Shown one piece after another: positions 12,965 through 26,800 of a DNA stretch of 64,000 bases (positions are counted from its first letter, which is position 1; the number at the start of each line of letters is the position of its first letter). Origin of the DNA: Apteryx mantelli (lineage: Eukaryota > Chordata > Aves > Apterygiformes > Apterygidae); NCBI RefSeq assembly GCF_036417845.1, contig NC_089991.1, positions 12,095,001-12,159,000 of the forward strand, in the 5' to 3' direction. A model generated the notes under the pieces. That model ran no database searches. It had not been told where the DNA came from and saw nothing but the letters and a program-made list of their open reading frames with translations. The translations under genes were made by a program, and so were the position numbers.

Positions 12965-14800
12965 TTAAGACCCCCGGCTGACTGCTGTCATGTTTCCCGT
13001 GAGCGCAGGCGCTGCAGCCTGCCCACCGACCCGCGTCTGCAGCCGTGCCGGTGCAGCCGAGCCAGGGCTGCCCCATGCCCGCTCCCGCTGGAGGGGGCGG
13101 AAAGTGCAGCCGCCAGCCAAAAGCAGGCGGGGAGCGAGGAACCCCCCCGTGAGACGCCCTCCGCCGCAGCGCCCGTCGCAGCAGGAGCTCCACACCGCCG
13201 GCGGAGGCTTTGGGCGGCGTCTTTGCCCCCGGGAGGGTCCCCTTGCTGCGAGGGCCCCTCGCAAGCCCCGCGGCCACGTCGGCTCTGGCTGGACGGCAGC
13301 GCTGCGCTGCCCGGATGAGGGCCGGGTTAAGAGAGGTGCCCAGGGCCACGCGGGCAGGCGGTGGCGGAGCAGAGAGCCCGCGGCCCCTCTCTGGCCGCGG
13401 CCCCACCTCTCCTTCCTCCGTGGCGCACGGCAGGTCGCAGGCCCTGCAAAAACGTGCTAAACCCGGTTAAGAAAGCGCAGGAGGTCCATGTACCGCCGGC
13501 CTCCGGCCCGCTCCTCCCCTGGGAAAGGCTGTGCGTGTCCATGAGTGCTCCGTAGGGCGGCCCGGCCAGAGCGGGATCAGATGCAGCCTCGGACCAAGCA
13601 GGAGGCGGTTGGTGCCAGGTCCTTCCCCGGGTCCAGGCCAACTGGCCGTGCTTTGGTCACTGCACAGCCTTCACCTCTAAGTGACTGCTTCAGCGACAGA
13701 GGAGCGGCGAGCCGGTCCGGGGCTCTGGGTCCGCTGGGGCGGCAGGAGGACGGAGGCCGAAACCCCGCCGCAGCTGCACACGTCCATCGCCCTCGGAGAG
13801 CAGCGGGGCTTCCCATGCTGCCGTTTCTCCTGGCGCCCTGCGCCTTGCCCCGGGCAGAAATTCGTTTCCACCCGGTGCGCCTTCAGCAGCCTGGTTGCCG
13901 CTCCCGTCCCGGCAGCGGGAGCCGGGCGCCGCGCGCGACGGCCGCGGCTGCCCCGGGGTGGCCTCGCTGGCCCTGCCTCCCTCGGGGTCCCCCTTGCCTT
14001 CCCGCACGCTGTTTTGCCAGCCCAGCGGGACCCTCCGGGGCCGTGCGCGCATCCCATTCTCCGCCAGGACACGGAGACTGGCAGCCTGGGCTGCCTCCCT
14101 CCCAGAGCCCCGGGCAGCGAGGTGCCGTATTAAACGCCCTAAACGCAGCCCGTGGCCCTGCGTCGGCAGCCTCCGCGCGCCGCTGCCCCCGCGCAGAGGC
14201 GGGCGCGTGGCGCAAACCGCTGTGCCCCGGCGGGGGCTGCGGGGGCTGCGCGGGCCTGGGGCCGCCGGCCGGGCGGACCCGACGGCTGCACCCGAGCAGG
14301 GTGCCCGCGGCAGGGCGCAGGCTGCCTGCGTGCGGGCGGGAGCGGCAAGGCGCTGCGGGACGGAGCTCGCGGGAGCGGCGGAGCCGGGGCCGGCTGGAGC
14401 TCTGCGCCAGCCCCTGGGCACCAGGAGCCGGAGCCCGGAGCGTCCTCCAGGCTCCCTGCTCCTGCCGCAAGCGCTGCGAAGTGCTGCAGCACCCAGGTCC
14501 CCCCGGCAATCACCTGCGCAGCAGAAAGAGAGGAAAGAGGTGCTCAGGAGCGCGCGGGGTCCGTGTTGCATCCTGTCCGGCCACGCGGAGCCAGCAGCTC
14601 CGCTGGCCGGGACAAGCCGCCGGGAAGCCCTGGCCTCAGAGCCGCGAAGGCAGCTCTGGCCGCGCGCCTCCTCGTTTCGCCGCTGCCCGTAGGTGAGCGA
14701 CGGGGGTGTCCGAGCCAGCACCCACGGCCCCAGCGGGAAGCAGCCTCGTCCTGCCCCGGGAAGCTAGGCAGAGCGGCTGGTCTCCTGTCTCGGACTACGC
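12965..14800. other. Largest CpG-rich block in the window (about 1.8 kb)
   Basis: CG dinucleotides are dense throughout. Open frames of about 340-380 codons occur on both strands over the same bases (13545-14696 plus, 13690-14721 minus), the signature of GC-driven chance ORFs. The predicted peptides are low-complexity Arg/Ala/Pro/Gly and lack domains. It may be a promoter CpG island of an unidentified transcript. Confidence 0.5.
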
Positions 14801-17800
14801 AAGCCAGATAGAGCACGGGTTTCTGTTTTTTAATTGCACAGTCTGTGATCTCAGCGCTTGCTGTCTGGTCCCTGAGCTTTCGGGCTCGTTTGAGCTGTGC
14901 TGTCAAGGCCTCCTCCGTGGGCGCGAGACCCGGGAAGGCGCTCTCCGGCCAAACGAAGGCGGCAGCCTGCTGCGACCGGGCCTTGAGAAGCACAGCAACG
15001 TCACGGGGCCGGTGAGAGGCGGTGGTTTCCCCAGATGCACACGTCAACGTGCAGACGCAGGTAAAGCAGGACTCGGGCTTTGAAACCCGCTTGGGGATCG
15101 CGGGAGCCGGCTGCCAAAACTTTGCAAAACCAAACCGCCTCCTCCGTCCTGTAGCTCTTTTCGCTGCCCCCGACGCGGTGGGCAGCTAGCCCCAAAGCCC
15201 CATCGCTGCGCTCCCGCCCCGTTCGGGGCACGGCTCCCCTGGCAGATTTTGGCTGACGAGGCCGTGCCGATCACACGGCAGTCGGGAGCGTTTTCGGGAG
15301 CCCTCTCAGCGTGCAGCCGTCCGTCTGTCCCAGGAGACTGGATTAGCACTGATTGCTCGCAGCCACGCCAGGCTGCAGTGATGGAGTGGCTGGTACTTGC
15401 GTTCACATCGCGGGGCCCCTCCAGGCTCCAGGACTTCCCAAATCCCTTGGAGGCGTGAGAGTGAGCAGGGAGCAGTGGCCAGGCTTGCCGAAGGGAGAGG
15501 AGCAGGGACCTGGGGACGAGGGAAAAAAAGGAGCGGAGGGCAAGCAGAGGCACGGGAACACGCCAGCGGCGTCGGAGACCAGCTTTCCTCCGCTGCAAAG
15601 CCCTGTCCCGGCTCAAAGCCAGGCGCCTCCTGAGGCAGCTGCCAGGAGAACGGAGGCACAGGGCCCAGGAGCTGGGCAGGGAGCAGAGGGGGAAAGCGGC
15701 AGGGGAGGGAAACGAGGTCCTAAAATGAACCAAAACTGCAAAGGGAAAAAATTTCCTTCCCTCGCTTAACTGGCAGAAGGTGACACTGAGCCTGTCGCCC
15801 CCTTTCATTACGTCTCCAAGGCTTTTCATGCAAATTCAGGCAAACAATTTCTCGGTTCCCTTTTAGCGCTCCGGGAGGGCCGATTTCATTTCAGGAGCAG
15901 TGGGGAACAATAATCATCTTGAAGTGTCTTCCATCCTGAGAGACGCAGATAAGAGCCGCACAGTGGACTAACAGCACTAATTTGACATTTTCAGCTGATA
16001 GCTTTGCAGATGACAAAAATCAGGCGACATAAAAGGATGGTAAACTCCACTGCGGCAGCGCTACCCCCTCCGGTGCCTCCTGCCGGCTCCCCTCCTTTAG
16101 CCCGAGCGCAAGATAAAACCGAGCCCTGGATGCACACCCGATCGATGCCGGGGCGGGTGTTTTTGGCGTGGAGGAGGGCGGGCTTGGCTGGGCAGGGGCG
16201 GAAGGAGGGGGAACCGCGGAGGGAAACCAGGCAGCACTTTTAAAGAGGTCAGCACAGTGCGCACAGTCCTGCCCGGGGGTGCTGCTCCTCTTTTGGGGAA
16301 AAATCACACAGGCCGCCTTTTACCATTTTTTAGAGATGCCCTTAATCAAGGAAGATTTATTCTGAGGTTTCCGTGCCCGAGCGCGGTTCCCAGCCTGTTC
16401 TGCTCCCACGGGGACCTTGCGCAGCTCTGCGCTGCGGCCGAGGAAAGCGAATTCCTGTAACGGGATCGCACCTGGGTGGCCAAGCCAGCACTGGGTGCTG
16501 AGCTCATTTGGGAAAACGAATGATAAATTGAAAAAAAGCAGGCTGTAAATTGATACCGCCAGAGGATTCGGGCATGAGGGGAGACCCTGATTTGGCCCAC
16601 AGGACAAGGGAGCTGACGGAAACCTCAGGAATTCATCTAACGCGGAGTCCTGCAGCAGGCAGGGCCAGCGCTGCCTGTGTCTTCCCAGACAGGCGCGCGT
16701 CTGGCCTGCTCTTCAGGGTGCCAGAGCTTCTTCTCCTCCCTGACCAGCCTGCCCCATCTGCGTTGTTATCCCTGGAGAGTTTTCCTGAGGTCCAACCCCA
16801 AATACTTGCTGCAATTTCAGTCCATCCTGCCTTGTCCTAAGCAGCAGAGGATGAAGGACAGACGCTTCCCCTCTTTGCAGCGGCTCATCCGAAGTGTCTC
16901 GCTGCTGCTGCTCCTTGCAAAGAGGGTTTTCCCTGAGTTGCACAGCATCCTTACCCCACCGCTGCTGTCAACCGTGTTAGCTGTCAGCCTAACCTGACCT
17001 TTTTCATGAAGTCTGAAGCAAAAAAAGCCCCCCACAAAGCACATCAAACACTTTGGGCTCCTTAGCGTCACCCATCAGTGTTTATCCTTCTTCAGCGAGT
17101 TCAGAGAAGAAATGCAGGTGCTGCTCCAGCGCCGCCGCAGCGCTGATGGAGTCTCCCTGAGGTCTCCCCCTAAGCAAGAAAAATTAGCTCGCGAGCCCAG
17201 AAGAGAAGAGCTGCGGGTGGTTTTCCTGGCAGGAGTTTTCTTCTGCCCCCACCGCAGCCTCGTCAGCGAAACGCGAGTCTCCCGCGGTGGGTGAGGACGC
17301 CCCTCGCCACCCGGCGCGCCCGCGGCGGCTGCTCATCGTGCTCCTGGGGAGCTGCTGCCGCGGGGCCCCAGCGCAGCCCGCGACGCCGCGCTTCGAGGCT
17401 CAGCAGCGGACGCATTTCCCTCCGGGCTCCTTTTTTCCTATTTTCCTCCCTTAGCTAAAACACAAGATCGAGTGGCCGAGGCAGGCGCGAATCCACCTGG
17501 GGCCCTCTTCAGAGTTTTAATTTCCACTGGGCATGAAACCTTGAGAAAAAAAAATCCACCTAATTCCCAGGTTCAGGGGGAAAAGGAGAGGAAATGTGAG
17601 GCAGGGAACAGCGGTCCAGCCACCAGCACGCAGCGGGTCCACGGCCCCGGGGAGCTGGGAGCGGCCGCGGGTTTCACCCCCACCACGTCCCTGCTTGGGA
17701 AGAAGGCGCTGATGGTTTATTTTCATGGAGTGGGGCCACATCCATCCAGGACGACAGCTAATTAAACTGGTAACGCTGGGGCTAGGCTGGGCAGGGGATG

Positions 17801-19240
17801 GTGGGAGAGAGCATGCGTCTTGCTGATGCAAATTGGCTGCTGTCAGCTGGAAACTGAAATCCCATCCCATGCTCAAGTTTGTGGTTTTGAAGCATTTTTC
17901 GACCTGAGTTGATGCATTGAAACCCATCAGAATGAGACATTTTTCACGGGAAGGGATTTTCAGAGAGGAGGAAAAAAACAGCTTTAGAAGAAGCACGATG
18001 GAGTTTCTCAGCTTGACGCGTGATTGCTCAAGCAGCGCCCATTAATATTGCTTTGTCTCTGTAGGCAGAGATTGGACTAGACAAGTGTCTCTGGTTCTCC
18101 TGTCACTTCTCCCTGAGGAAACTTGTAATTTTTCATCAAACTTGGAATTGCCCCAAAGGAAAATTTTTAATTTTTAGGAGCATGGCATTTTCAGTCTGCA
18201 AATTGTTCTCATAGGAAATTCCCACTTGGCTTTAAATTCACTGCATTATCCTGGGCTTCGATTCCTTTCTGGCACCTTTTGTTATTTTGACCATGGGCTC
18301 AGGAGGGCAAGCGTCGGTCCTGCGTAGGCACCGGGCAGTGCTGCTGCTGCTGCTCTCAGCCTCCTGCATGAGAGCCACAGACGCCTGGGACAGCCCGAGT
18401 CCAGCAGAAGTTTGGGAAAGACGAGCTCCAAACACAAAGCTGTGCCTCCACCAAAGATATCTTTCACCAGCATCTGCAGCTCTGCTGGTATCCCACGTCC
18501 TTGCCCCAGATTTGCTCGACTGCTGATTGCAAACCCCAGTCCGAGCAGGAAGATCCTCTGCCCCTTCTCTCCGTTAGCTCCTCCTGTCGAGTAAATTAGC
18601 TCTTCCAAAGCTTGAAATGCCATTTTGCTAATATCATTTCTCCCCGCTTAACAGCTTGGGTTTTGGTTGCGCTGCCTGGCTCGTCCTGGCTCGGCTCCGG
18701 CAGCAGATGAGCTGGCACACGGCTCGGTGCGGGAACGGCCTCGGCTGCCTTTCCCAGCAATCCTCGCCGCAGCGCTGCTGCGCCCGGCGCTAGTGAAATC
18801 CCAGCCCCTCGTCTCGCGCTCCCTGACGTCTGCCGTGGCTCCTCCGAAGCAAGAAAGAAATCAGACCTATTGGCCTGCAGGAAAGCACCCCAAGATTTCT
18901 CATCTCATATCCAAAGATAACAGGGTGCTCGCACACTGGCCTGGCTGCTTGCAATTTTGGGGAGGGGGGCTTTGCTCACGCGGGAATAACGCCTTGTTGA
19001 TATAAGCTACGTCTCACCAGGGAATCTCAAAGCACTTTGAAAGGAAGTCAGCATCACTGTTCTTATTTTACATAGGTTTTGTGGGTTTCTCCCAAAAGAA
19101 AGAAGCCAAAAGTAAAGAAAAGCATGGAAACGACTCTCTCCGAGCTGGCCATGTGCCCGGCACAGCGCCAGGACACCAAGGCCCCAGCAGTGCCCGGTTC
19201 CTCGGGGAAAGTTCTCCAGCCCACTGAGGCCACTTGTGGC
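14801..19240. other. GC-rich intergenic sequence with one AT-rich island
   Basis: No gene was recognised. The island at 15780-16050 (GGCAAACAATTT, CAATAATCATCTT, CTAATTTGACATTTTC) resembles the other candidate conserved elements. A smaller CpG-rich patch lies at about 17280-17420. Confidence 0.35.
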
Positions 19241-20666
19241 CCTGGAGTGGTTTCTAGCAGCCCTTCGCCCCGGGAGGCCCTGGAGGGCAGCGTGCCGTGA
19301 GCTGCCCCCATCCTCCGCTCCCCGCTCCGGGAAAGCTTCCCCCGGGAGAAGTGCCGCCGCAGCACGAGGGGAGGGCTCGTCCGCAGCGACCCTCCGCAGC
19401 CACGGGGGATCCCCTCCGCCTCGCGCGGCGCCGAGCGGTTCGCAGCGCGTAGGAGCGCGCAGAGCACGAACGAGCTGAGCTTTTGATTTCTGTGTTGAAG
19501 CCTGGGGACAATTTGGTGGCGTTCGCTTCAGGGCTGGGGGCTCCTCTTGGCGTGTGCACAGGAATCCCTGGGATTAGCGGCAAGGCAGTGGGAGAGGACA
19601 GGGCACTTAGACGCCAGCGAGCAGCTCCTCGTTCGCCCGAGGGCAGGACTTAATGATTCGGCTCTGCCGCTTCCCGGCTGCGGGAGGGAGGCAGCAGGAG
19701 GGCTCCTGCCATGGGAAAGGCTTTCCACACCAAAGCCGTTTGATCCGCTAGAAATTCCTCTCTTTTTGGTCTTATTCGGAGTGGCGAGCAAAGCGGGCCA
19801 GAGCTGGAGCCGGAGAGCAGCAGCCCAGCGGAGCTCCCGCTCGGAGGCAGGACGGGCTCTGCCTGTGCGCTGCCTGCCGGAGAGCTCCCGGCTTGCTCAC
19901 CCCCCGCCACTGCTCCTTCCAGGGGCTTCCCAAACCTTGCTGCAGTGCCGCCTCTCAGGGGGTTTCACCCAGCGGTGGGGAGAGCGGGGGCTGCGCCCGG
20001 GCCGGGCCGGTGGGGCGCCGGTGGGAAACGAGGCTCGGGACATGCTGGCTTCCATCTCGGGGTCAGGATTTGGCGTCACGTCCCCCCGGCGGCCCTGCAG
20101 GAGCCCGGGCCAGCGTGACCCCGGTGCAAGTGTCACCCGCCGCCCCGTCCCTCGCGGCGCTGCCTGCTGCCAGGTGCCGGACGGCCGCGCCGGAGCCGCG
20201 CCGGGGCCCTGCAGCGACGCCTGGGACGGCGGTTTGGTGATGCTCCAGTGCCGCGAGGGAAGCGCGAGTACAGCTCTGGGAAATACACCTTTCTAAGGGA
20301 TACCTCCAGTGTTTTGGCCTGCTTTAGCACCATCGTGGACCCCATTCCAACTGGATTGTTTCTCTTGCAGAGAAAAATCCAACGTTTGGCCAAACTTGCA
20401 GGGCAATATTTGCAAAACGTATGCAAAAGCATTAAAACGTGCTTGTCTCTGCAAGTTGTCGCAGCCGAGGGTTTGAAAAGGGAGCTGTCAGCCTCGTCCT
20501 TCCCCGAGAGCTGTTGTAGGAGCAAGTCTGGAGGTACCGGGCCCCCTCTGCTCGTCAGTGCCCCACCGTGGGGCTCGGGCGCAGGGAAATCGCAGGACTC
20601 GAGCACTAACGCCGCGAATTCAAGCTCTGCGAGCTAGCGGAGGGCGCAAAGCGCTGCAAGGCCGCT
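19241..20666. other. CpG-rich blocks, no gene assigned
   Basis: CpG-dense patches at about 19250-19470 and 19800-20260. Overlapping open frames on both strands show no family features. Confidence 0.35.
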
Positions 20667-20858
20667 GCCCCCCCGGGCAGGGTCCCAACCCCAAACTCGC
20701 AGCCCCCCCAGGCAGGGTCCCAGCCCCAAACTCGCGGTCCCCCCAGGCAGGGTCCCAGCCCCAAACTCGCGGCCCCCCCAGGCAGGGTCCCAGCCCCAAA
20801 CTCACAGCCCCCCCAGGCAGGGTCCCAACCCCAAACTCGCGGCCCCCCCAGGCAGCTC
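20667..20858. repeat. 35-bp tandem repeat, about five copies
   Basis: GGTCCCARCCCCAAACTCGC starts at 20681, 20716, 20751, 20786 and 20821, exactly 35 bp apart. Each copy is joined by a CCCCCCAGGCAG spacer, and there are few differences between copies. It is open in several frames on both strands, so the ORFs here are not genes. Confidence 0.95.
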
Positions 20859-23800
20859 CTGCCCACGTGCAGCTCCGGGCATGAGCTGGGGGGGAGGTTG
20901 GCTCCTACCTTCCCCCTTTGGGGTCCCGGGTTTGGCACCATTAGGAAATATTTGTATCCCTTTGCCAGGTTATAGCTCCTGGCTTTTTTGGGGCCGTTTT
21001 TTTTGCTGTGCTTTCAGTCCCCATCCAGCGTTAACGTCCACCAGCCTGGTCCTTACCCCTCCAGTGAGGAACTGCTGCTTGCCCCCAAAAGCAGGGCTTT
21101 GCCCAAGCCCGTTTTAATGGGTGACGGCAGAAAGAAATCCCTCAGAAGACTTCTTAAACCCTGCTGTTCTCGAAATTTTCATTTAGCTAAACCAGCTCCT
21201 ATCTGATCCCTGCCCGGGTTGCTCTAACAGCAGCTGGAGATTAACGTGTGCTGCGCCCCTGGGGGACCACCAAGAGCCAGCAAAGGTAGGGACGAACGTG
21301 ATGATCGCGCTCAGAAAAGCTGCAATGGAAAACCTGGAGCTGCCCGTAAATCCCACTGTCTCGTTAAGCCACTGAGCAAAAACCACAAGAAGATAAAAAT
21401 CATCACAAAAAATAGCCTGCTGTGAAAGCTGTTTATTATAAAACTCAGGATGCAAATTAATAATAAAGCTGCAGGAAAATCCAAAGGTGCCGGCTCTGAC
21501 CAAGTAATAACAGACCATCGCAGTCACACTAGGGGTGGGAGAAGGCAGCCAGCGAGGTTCCTCCTGCGAGGCTGCAGGATCTGACCTGCCAAACTTGTTC
21601 TTCTGTGTTTTTAGCTAATTAAAATTCCTTGGACTAGGGGATGATCACGTGCATTATGAAACGCTTCCCCCCCGCTAATATTTTAATTGCCAGCCGCTCC
21701 CCGCTCAGGCTGGGGAGAGGGAATAGAAAGTCAGAGTGAATCATTAGGAGAAGCAGATGGAGCGAGGGGGGACCTGGGCAGGGATCGGCACGCTGCGCAC
21801 GCGCGCGTCCGCACACGTGCACGCCGGGGCGCAGCAGCACTGCTCCCTCTGCACGGGGAGAGAAAAGCAGTTCAGACAGCAGGTCTCGTATTAATATCTC
21901 ATCCTCTATAAATAAACCAATAAAGGGAGCGCCGCCGCCTGGCTGCTCTCCCTGCGCGCCGCGTACCATCCCCGCGCCGCTGCGGGGAGCGACGCAGCCT
22001 CGTGCTGCCCTCCCCGGCTGGGCTGCGCTGCCAGGGCCCGTGCAGCCCCGGGGCTTCCCGTCCCTGTGGGAATAGAGGTGGCTCTGCCTGGGAGCCCGGG
22101 ATCCTGCTCCCCGGCTCAGCCCGACCCGGCGTGCAGGGTGCAAACAGGGCTGGGAGAAGGAAGCAGAGGATAATTAAGACTCTCCAAAGATGAAAAAGTC
22201 ACCCGACAAACTTCACCGTAGGGCCAGAGTGGTCCCCGCGGCGGGGCTGCGGAGCGGCCGGGCTCTGAATCTTTCTGCCTCCAGTCGGTTTGCAAATTTA
22301 ATAGGACACTCAAGAGAACATAGATAGGAAACCCCAAACTTGCTTTTCCTTTCCTCCATATGTGCTCACAGGCTCCCTGTGATTTTTTCTGTGTGTTTGC
22401 TCTTTTTTTCCAACAGCTTATGTCTTATTGAGGAAATAGGATCTCAAACGCTGCGGCTCTGTCGGACTGGCACTCCGCTCCGGCAGTGCCATGCAAGGCC
22501 TCCCGGGACGCGTGCTGACGGGCAGCACACTGGAACAAGAAGTTCAGGTGGTTTGAGAGAAATAGTGTGTGCTGGGTTTTAATGCAGATACCGGGCTGCT
22601 CCATTTTTTGAAAAAGGTGAGAAACCAGCATTTCCACATTTCCAGCTCACAAACGACCTATGACAGAAATTAAGAATACAGCCTAGAGCAAGCTGCGGCG
22701 TGTGGCCATGCCATCAGCATGCACGGTCCGTGAGCGTGAGCTCCTGCTGCATCCCGGCCTCCGAGACCAACCCCACAGCGTCCGAGCGGCGCGTCCTGCC
22801 GCCAGCCAGGGAAGCTCCTCGGCGAGAGCAGAGCGAGGCGCTGGGGAGGCGAGGCAGAGCGACGCCAGTCCTTAACGCCGGGCGACCTTCTGCGTTATTT
22901 GCGGTTTAACTTGGACACCCAGAGCCAAGGGGCTCCACCTCCCGCCCAGGCGGTGACACGGGCTTTGCCACAGCAGGTGACATCTCCTCTGCCAGGATGT
23001 GCATCAGGCATTAGGAAGTGGATACAAAGACCGGAAAATACCCGGAAGACCCCACAGAGCCCTGGATCTGAATGACCAGGGTGGGACGTAGCTGCGCTGT
23101 GCTGAAGGGACGTGTTTCTGCATCCGCCTCCCGGAGCGGGTGGGGGTCGTGGGGGCTGGACACAGGCTGCGCGAGCCCCCGCTTCCCCCTTTCCATCCTC
23201 ACGCGACAAATGACCGGTCTGTTTTATTCGCGCTCGTTGGGCAGAGGGTTGGGGCTCGGCAGGGCACGTCTCTCGGCAGGGCCGGCCGTCCCCGCGCTGC
23301 TCCGGAGGCTTCCCTCCCCGCTGCGCTGCAGGGCTCTGCTTTGCGCTCGGCTGAGGCCTCCTCCTGCCTTAGAGACTTCAAGACAATTTTCAGATGAAAT
23401 AACTCAAATGAGTCCTCAGGATGAGGTCACAGCACCAATCTGCAAAAGCGGCTCCCGCGGTTTCCATGTTCTTTTCAGTCCTCTCCCAGCTCGGGCTCGG
23501 CACCTCCCGGCGGGCGCTCACGGCCGGGGTGACGCTGGCGTGCGAGGAGGTGCCGGGACACAAATGCGCGTGCTGAGAAGCAGCTCCGGCACACGCTTCT
23601 GCGTCACGCCGCTTAAAATCAGCTCTGGGCAACCTGGATGCAGCGTGCTGGTGCTCTTGTGTCACTCGGGACAAAACTCTGGCTACGTCCCCAGCTCCTG
23701 TGCCCTCATTTCATGGCTTAGTTTTTACTGCAGAACAACACTTCATCTCTCACATCATAATCACTGAGTTTTTTCAAAGTAAAAAACGTGATCTAAAGTC

Positions 23801-26800
23801 TTTAAAAATACAATTGGATGCTATCCCCTAGCTTTCCCTTCTCCTCTAGCCCCCGAATACCCACCAGCTCACAAGTGGAGGAGCTGTGACTTGCCTATAG
23901 CGGAGCCCATCTGCTCTGTTATTAGCGCATCACGCTCCTTCGGGAGCGGGTACGTGCTTTCAGCGGCCACATTGGGAAGCGCTGCCGCTGCCCCGGGCTG
24001 CCGAGCGGGAGCGTGCCGGGAGCGCTCTCCCCCTGTGCGGCGAGGGAAAGCTGGCTCCTAAGGGCACATCATCTACCTCGGCCAAATATTGACGGTCTCT
24101 TAACTCACGACTGGCGGAGCACAGCACAGCCCTAGCTTGTTACAAGGCGATCAATAACGAGCAGAAATTAATGCAGCGGAAACGATGCGCGCAGAGTCTC
24201 TGCTGAGTTTGGTTGCAGGCCGCCGGCGTTGCTCGGCCTCGCGGGGAGAGCGGGGCAGCTCCGGCTGCCGGCGGCTCCCACGTGTCGCTGGGGTCTTCCT
24301 GGGCCGAGATGTGCGGTTCATCTCGTCTGAGCCGGCTAAAGGTGAAACGGCTTGTCAGCCCTGAGCCTGCTGTGTCAGAGCTTCCCGGGATCTGCCAGGA
24401 TCTGCCAGGAGGTGCTAAAGGTGAAATGAATCCCCACTGCCCCCAGTAGTGAAAAGAAAAGCAACAGCTACCATTAACGCAAAGCTCTGGATGGAACGGG
24501 GGTAAAATTTGGGCCCTCTTTAAGCTTTTTTAGGAATGAATGGCCGCAGCCCAGTGTGGGACAGAGAAGCCTTGCTCCGGCAGCAGGACGTTTGCTGAGC
24601 TGCTCCGCGGAGCATCGCCCGGCCTCGGCTCTGCAGGCAGAGCGCAGCCTCGGGCACAGCCTCGGGCACGGCACGGCTCCCGCCGGGAGCGCCCCTGCCT
24701 CCCCCCAGCTCCCCCACCTTCCCCAGCAGCTCTCCAACGCCACGGCTGGGAGCAGCCGCTCCAGACCATCGGCGCGGTGACTGCTCCCGTGCTCATGCTC
24801 TGGCACATGCTGGTCGAGTCCCAGCTCTGCGCTCTGCTGAACCAGGAATAAAGCAGCAGCATTTCCTCTCCTGCAGCCACAGGCACTAAACGTTGCCCTA
24901 ATGATCAAATGGCTTTTCATCCCCATAAACCATGCCCTGTTAATGCCTCGTGCAGACGCAGCCCAGAACCCATCCTCTCCCACCTCAGTCGTTTTCCGCT
25001 TAGGCTGCCCCTTTATTGCCTAATAAATGGCCTCTGATTCAATTTTCTAATCAGCCTGCAAACCCGTCACGGCTGCGAGGCTCCGTCCCAGGCCGGCGGC
25101 TTCCCAGGCTTGCCCGGGGCTCCGGCGCACCGGGCGGGAGCGCGTCCTGGAGGAGCAGCGCTGGGGGCAGCCGGCACACTGGTGCCGGAGCTGGGGCGAG
25201 TGGAGGGGCTGGAGCACCCTGCAAAAGGCTTCTGGGCTCCTTCCACGGGGAGGCAGGGGGGGCCTGAGCCCCGGTGTAGGCCAGGTCCTGGTGGCCGAGG
25301 GAGAGGAGAAGTGTCCAAAACCCAAAAGCAGGAGATGATCTCTCTCACCGCGGTATTACTTATCCCTCGGGCTAAGTCCAGAGTTCCCAACGATGCCACG
25401 TTTTCACCGTTCAGCCCCAGGGCTGCATCGAGGGCTCCTGCCTGCGGCTGTGTAAAAGTGAGATCGAACAGCAATTCCTCCGTCAACGTTTCCCGCGAGC
25501 GGAGACGGAGGAGGGTCGGGGGGGTCAGCGGCTGCTGCGACGAGGAGCCCCCTTTTTCCGCAGGAGCACCCCTGCGTTGCCCGCTGCAGTGAACAGCTGG
25601 CTGCGAACGTCAGCGGTGAGACGGAGAGGAACCAGGCTCCTCGGACGGGCTGAGCCGGTCGTCCCTGCCCGCGCAGGGTGCTGTGAACGTGCCGTCTGGG
25701 CAGGGCTGCAGAGCAGAGCTCCGAGCCGCAAGCACCTGCCGTTGCAGCAAGATGGCCAAGCAAACAGCTTCTTGCAGCAGCGCTTCCTCTTAAATATTCC
25801 CAGCTGGAGGCTGATGCAGGCTTCTTTGGCTTTTTTCCTTTTAAGGGAGTAAATGGTTTCATTTTTCTTTTAAACAGCAAAATCCCGGTCACTTTTTCTG
25901 CCTGGCTTTATCGCTTGCGTGCAGACTGAAAGGGTTGTTTCAGCAACACCTCTGGCATGATGAATGCTTTACCCAGGGCACAAGAGAAGGTGTTTATTTT
26001 TTGTGGGAAAGGCCAGTGGGCACCTCGGGCCCCAGCCCTGCTCCCCTCCACGGGTTTCCCCAGCGTGTGATGGTTGTGCACATCGCTCTGATCAGCTCGG
26101 CGGCAGCAGCCCAGTGGCGAGGTTCCCCGGATGCCGCTCGTGCCTCATAGCACTGGCTCAATACTCCCTTTACTGCCAGTCTTCAGGATGCCAGGACTAA
26201 TTGGCAGGCGCTGGGACCTTCATCCCCAGCTGGAGTTTTATTGCTCATCACAATTAACCGCGATGCTGAAGTCTCTCGGCTGCACACGTTCCAGCTGCTG
26301 AATCAGGGGCTGCATCCTCGCTGGGCACTTTCAAGGCCCTGATACACCCTGTCCCTAGGCTCTGGCAGGGAAAACGCAGGGTTATTGCTGCAGCTGATAC
26401 ACCTTCCCTTCACGCCGCTGCAGCTAATAGGATTTGCTTTGCGCATGTCCGGTTGGCGCTTCTTAACGCACGAAGCTGAAGTCTGCCCGTGCCGGGAGCG
26501 CCGGAGCGGCGGGCGGGAGCCCCAGCGCGGCACACGGCCCTGGCCGGCGGTGGCGGGCGGCTGCACGGCCGGCGCTGGTCACTGCCGTCCCGGGGGTGGC
26601 AGGAGGTGCCGCAATTAGGCAGAGCCTTCGTGAGTTGGGGCACATCTCTCTGTCTCAGCTCTTGGCTTCACCAAACTGCCGCTGACAGCGAGCACTTGAC
26701 GCGTGCTCAGCTTTGAACACGGGCAGCGCTTCAGCTCGCTCCGATGCAGTGGACACGGTAGTTTGAGCGTGGTTTTCCTGTGAACTGAAGCTGTTAAACA

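Noticed and set aside
13545-14721. Overlapping frames of 383 (plus) and 343 (minus) codons
   Set aside because: Both strands are open over the same CpG-dense bases, the peptides are low-complexity, and there is no family motif. Chance is the simplest explanation.
20606-20941. Repetitive Gly/Trp-rich minus-strand frame
   Set aside because: It is a translation of the 35-bp tandem repeat.
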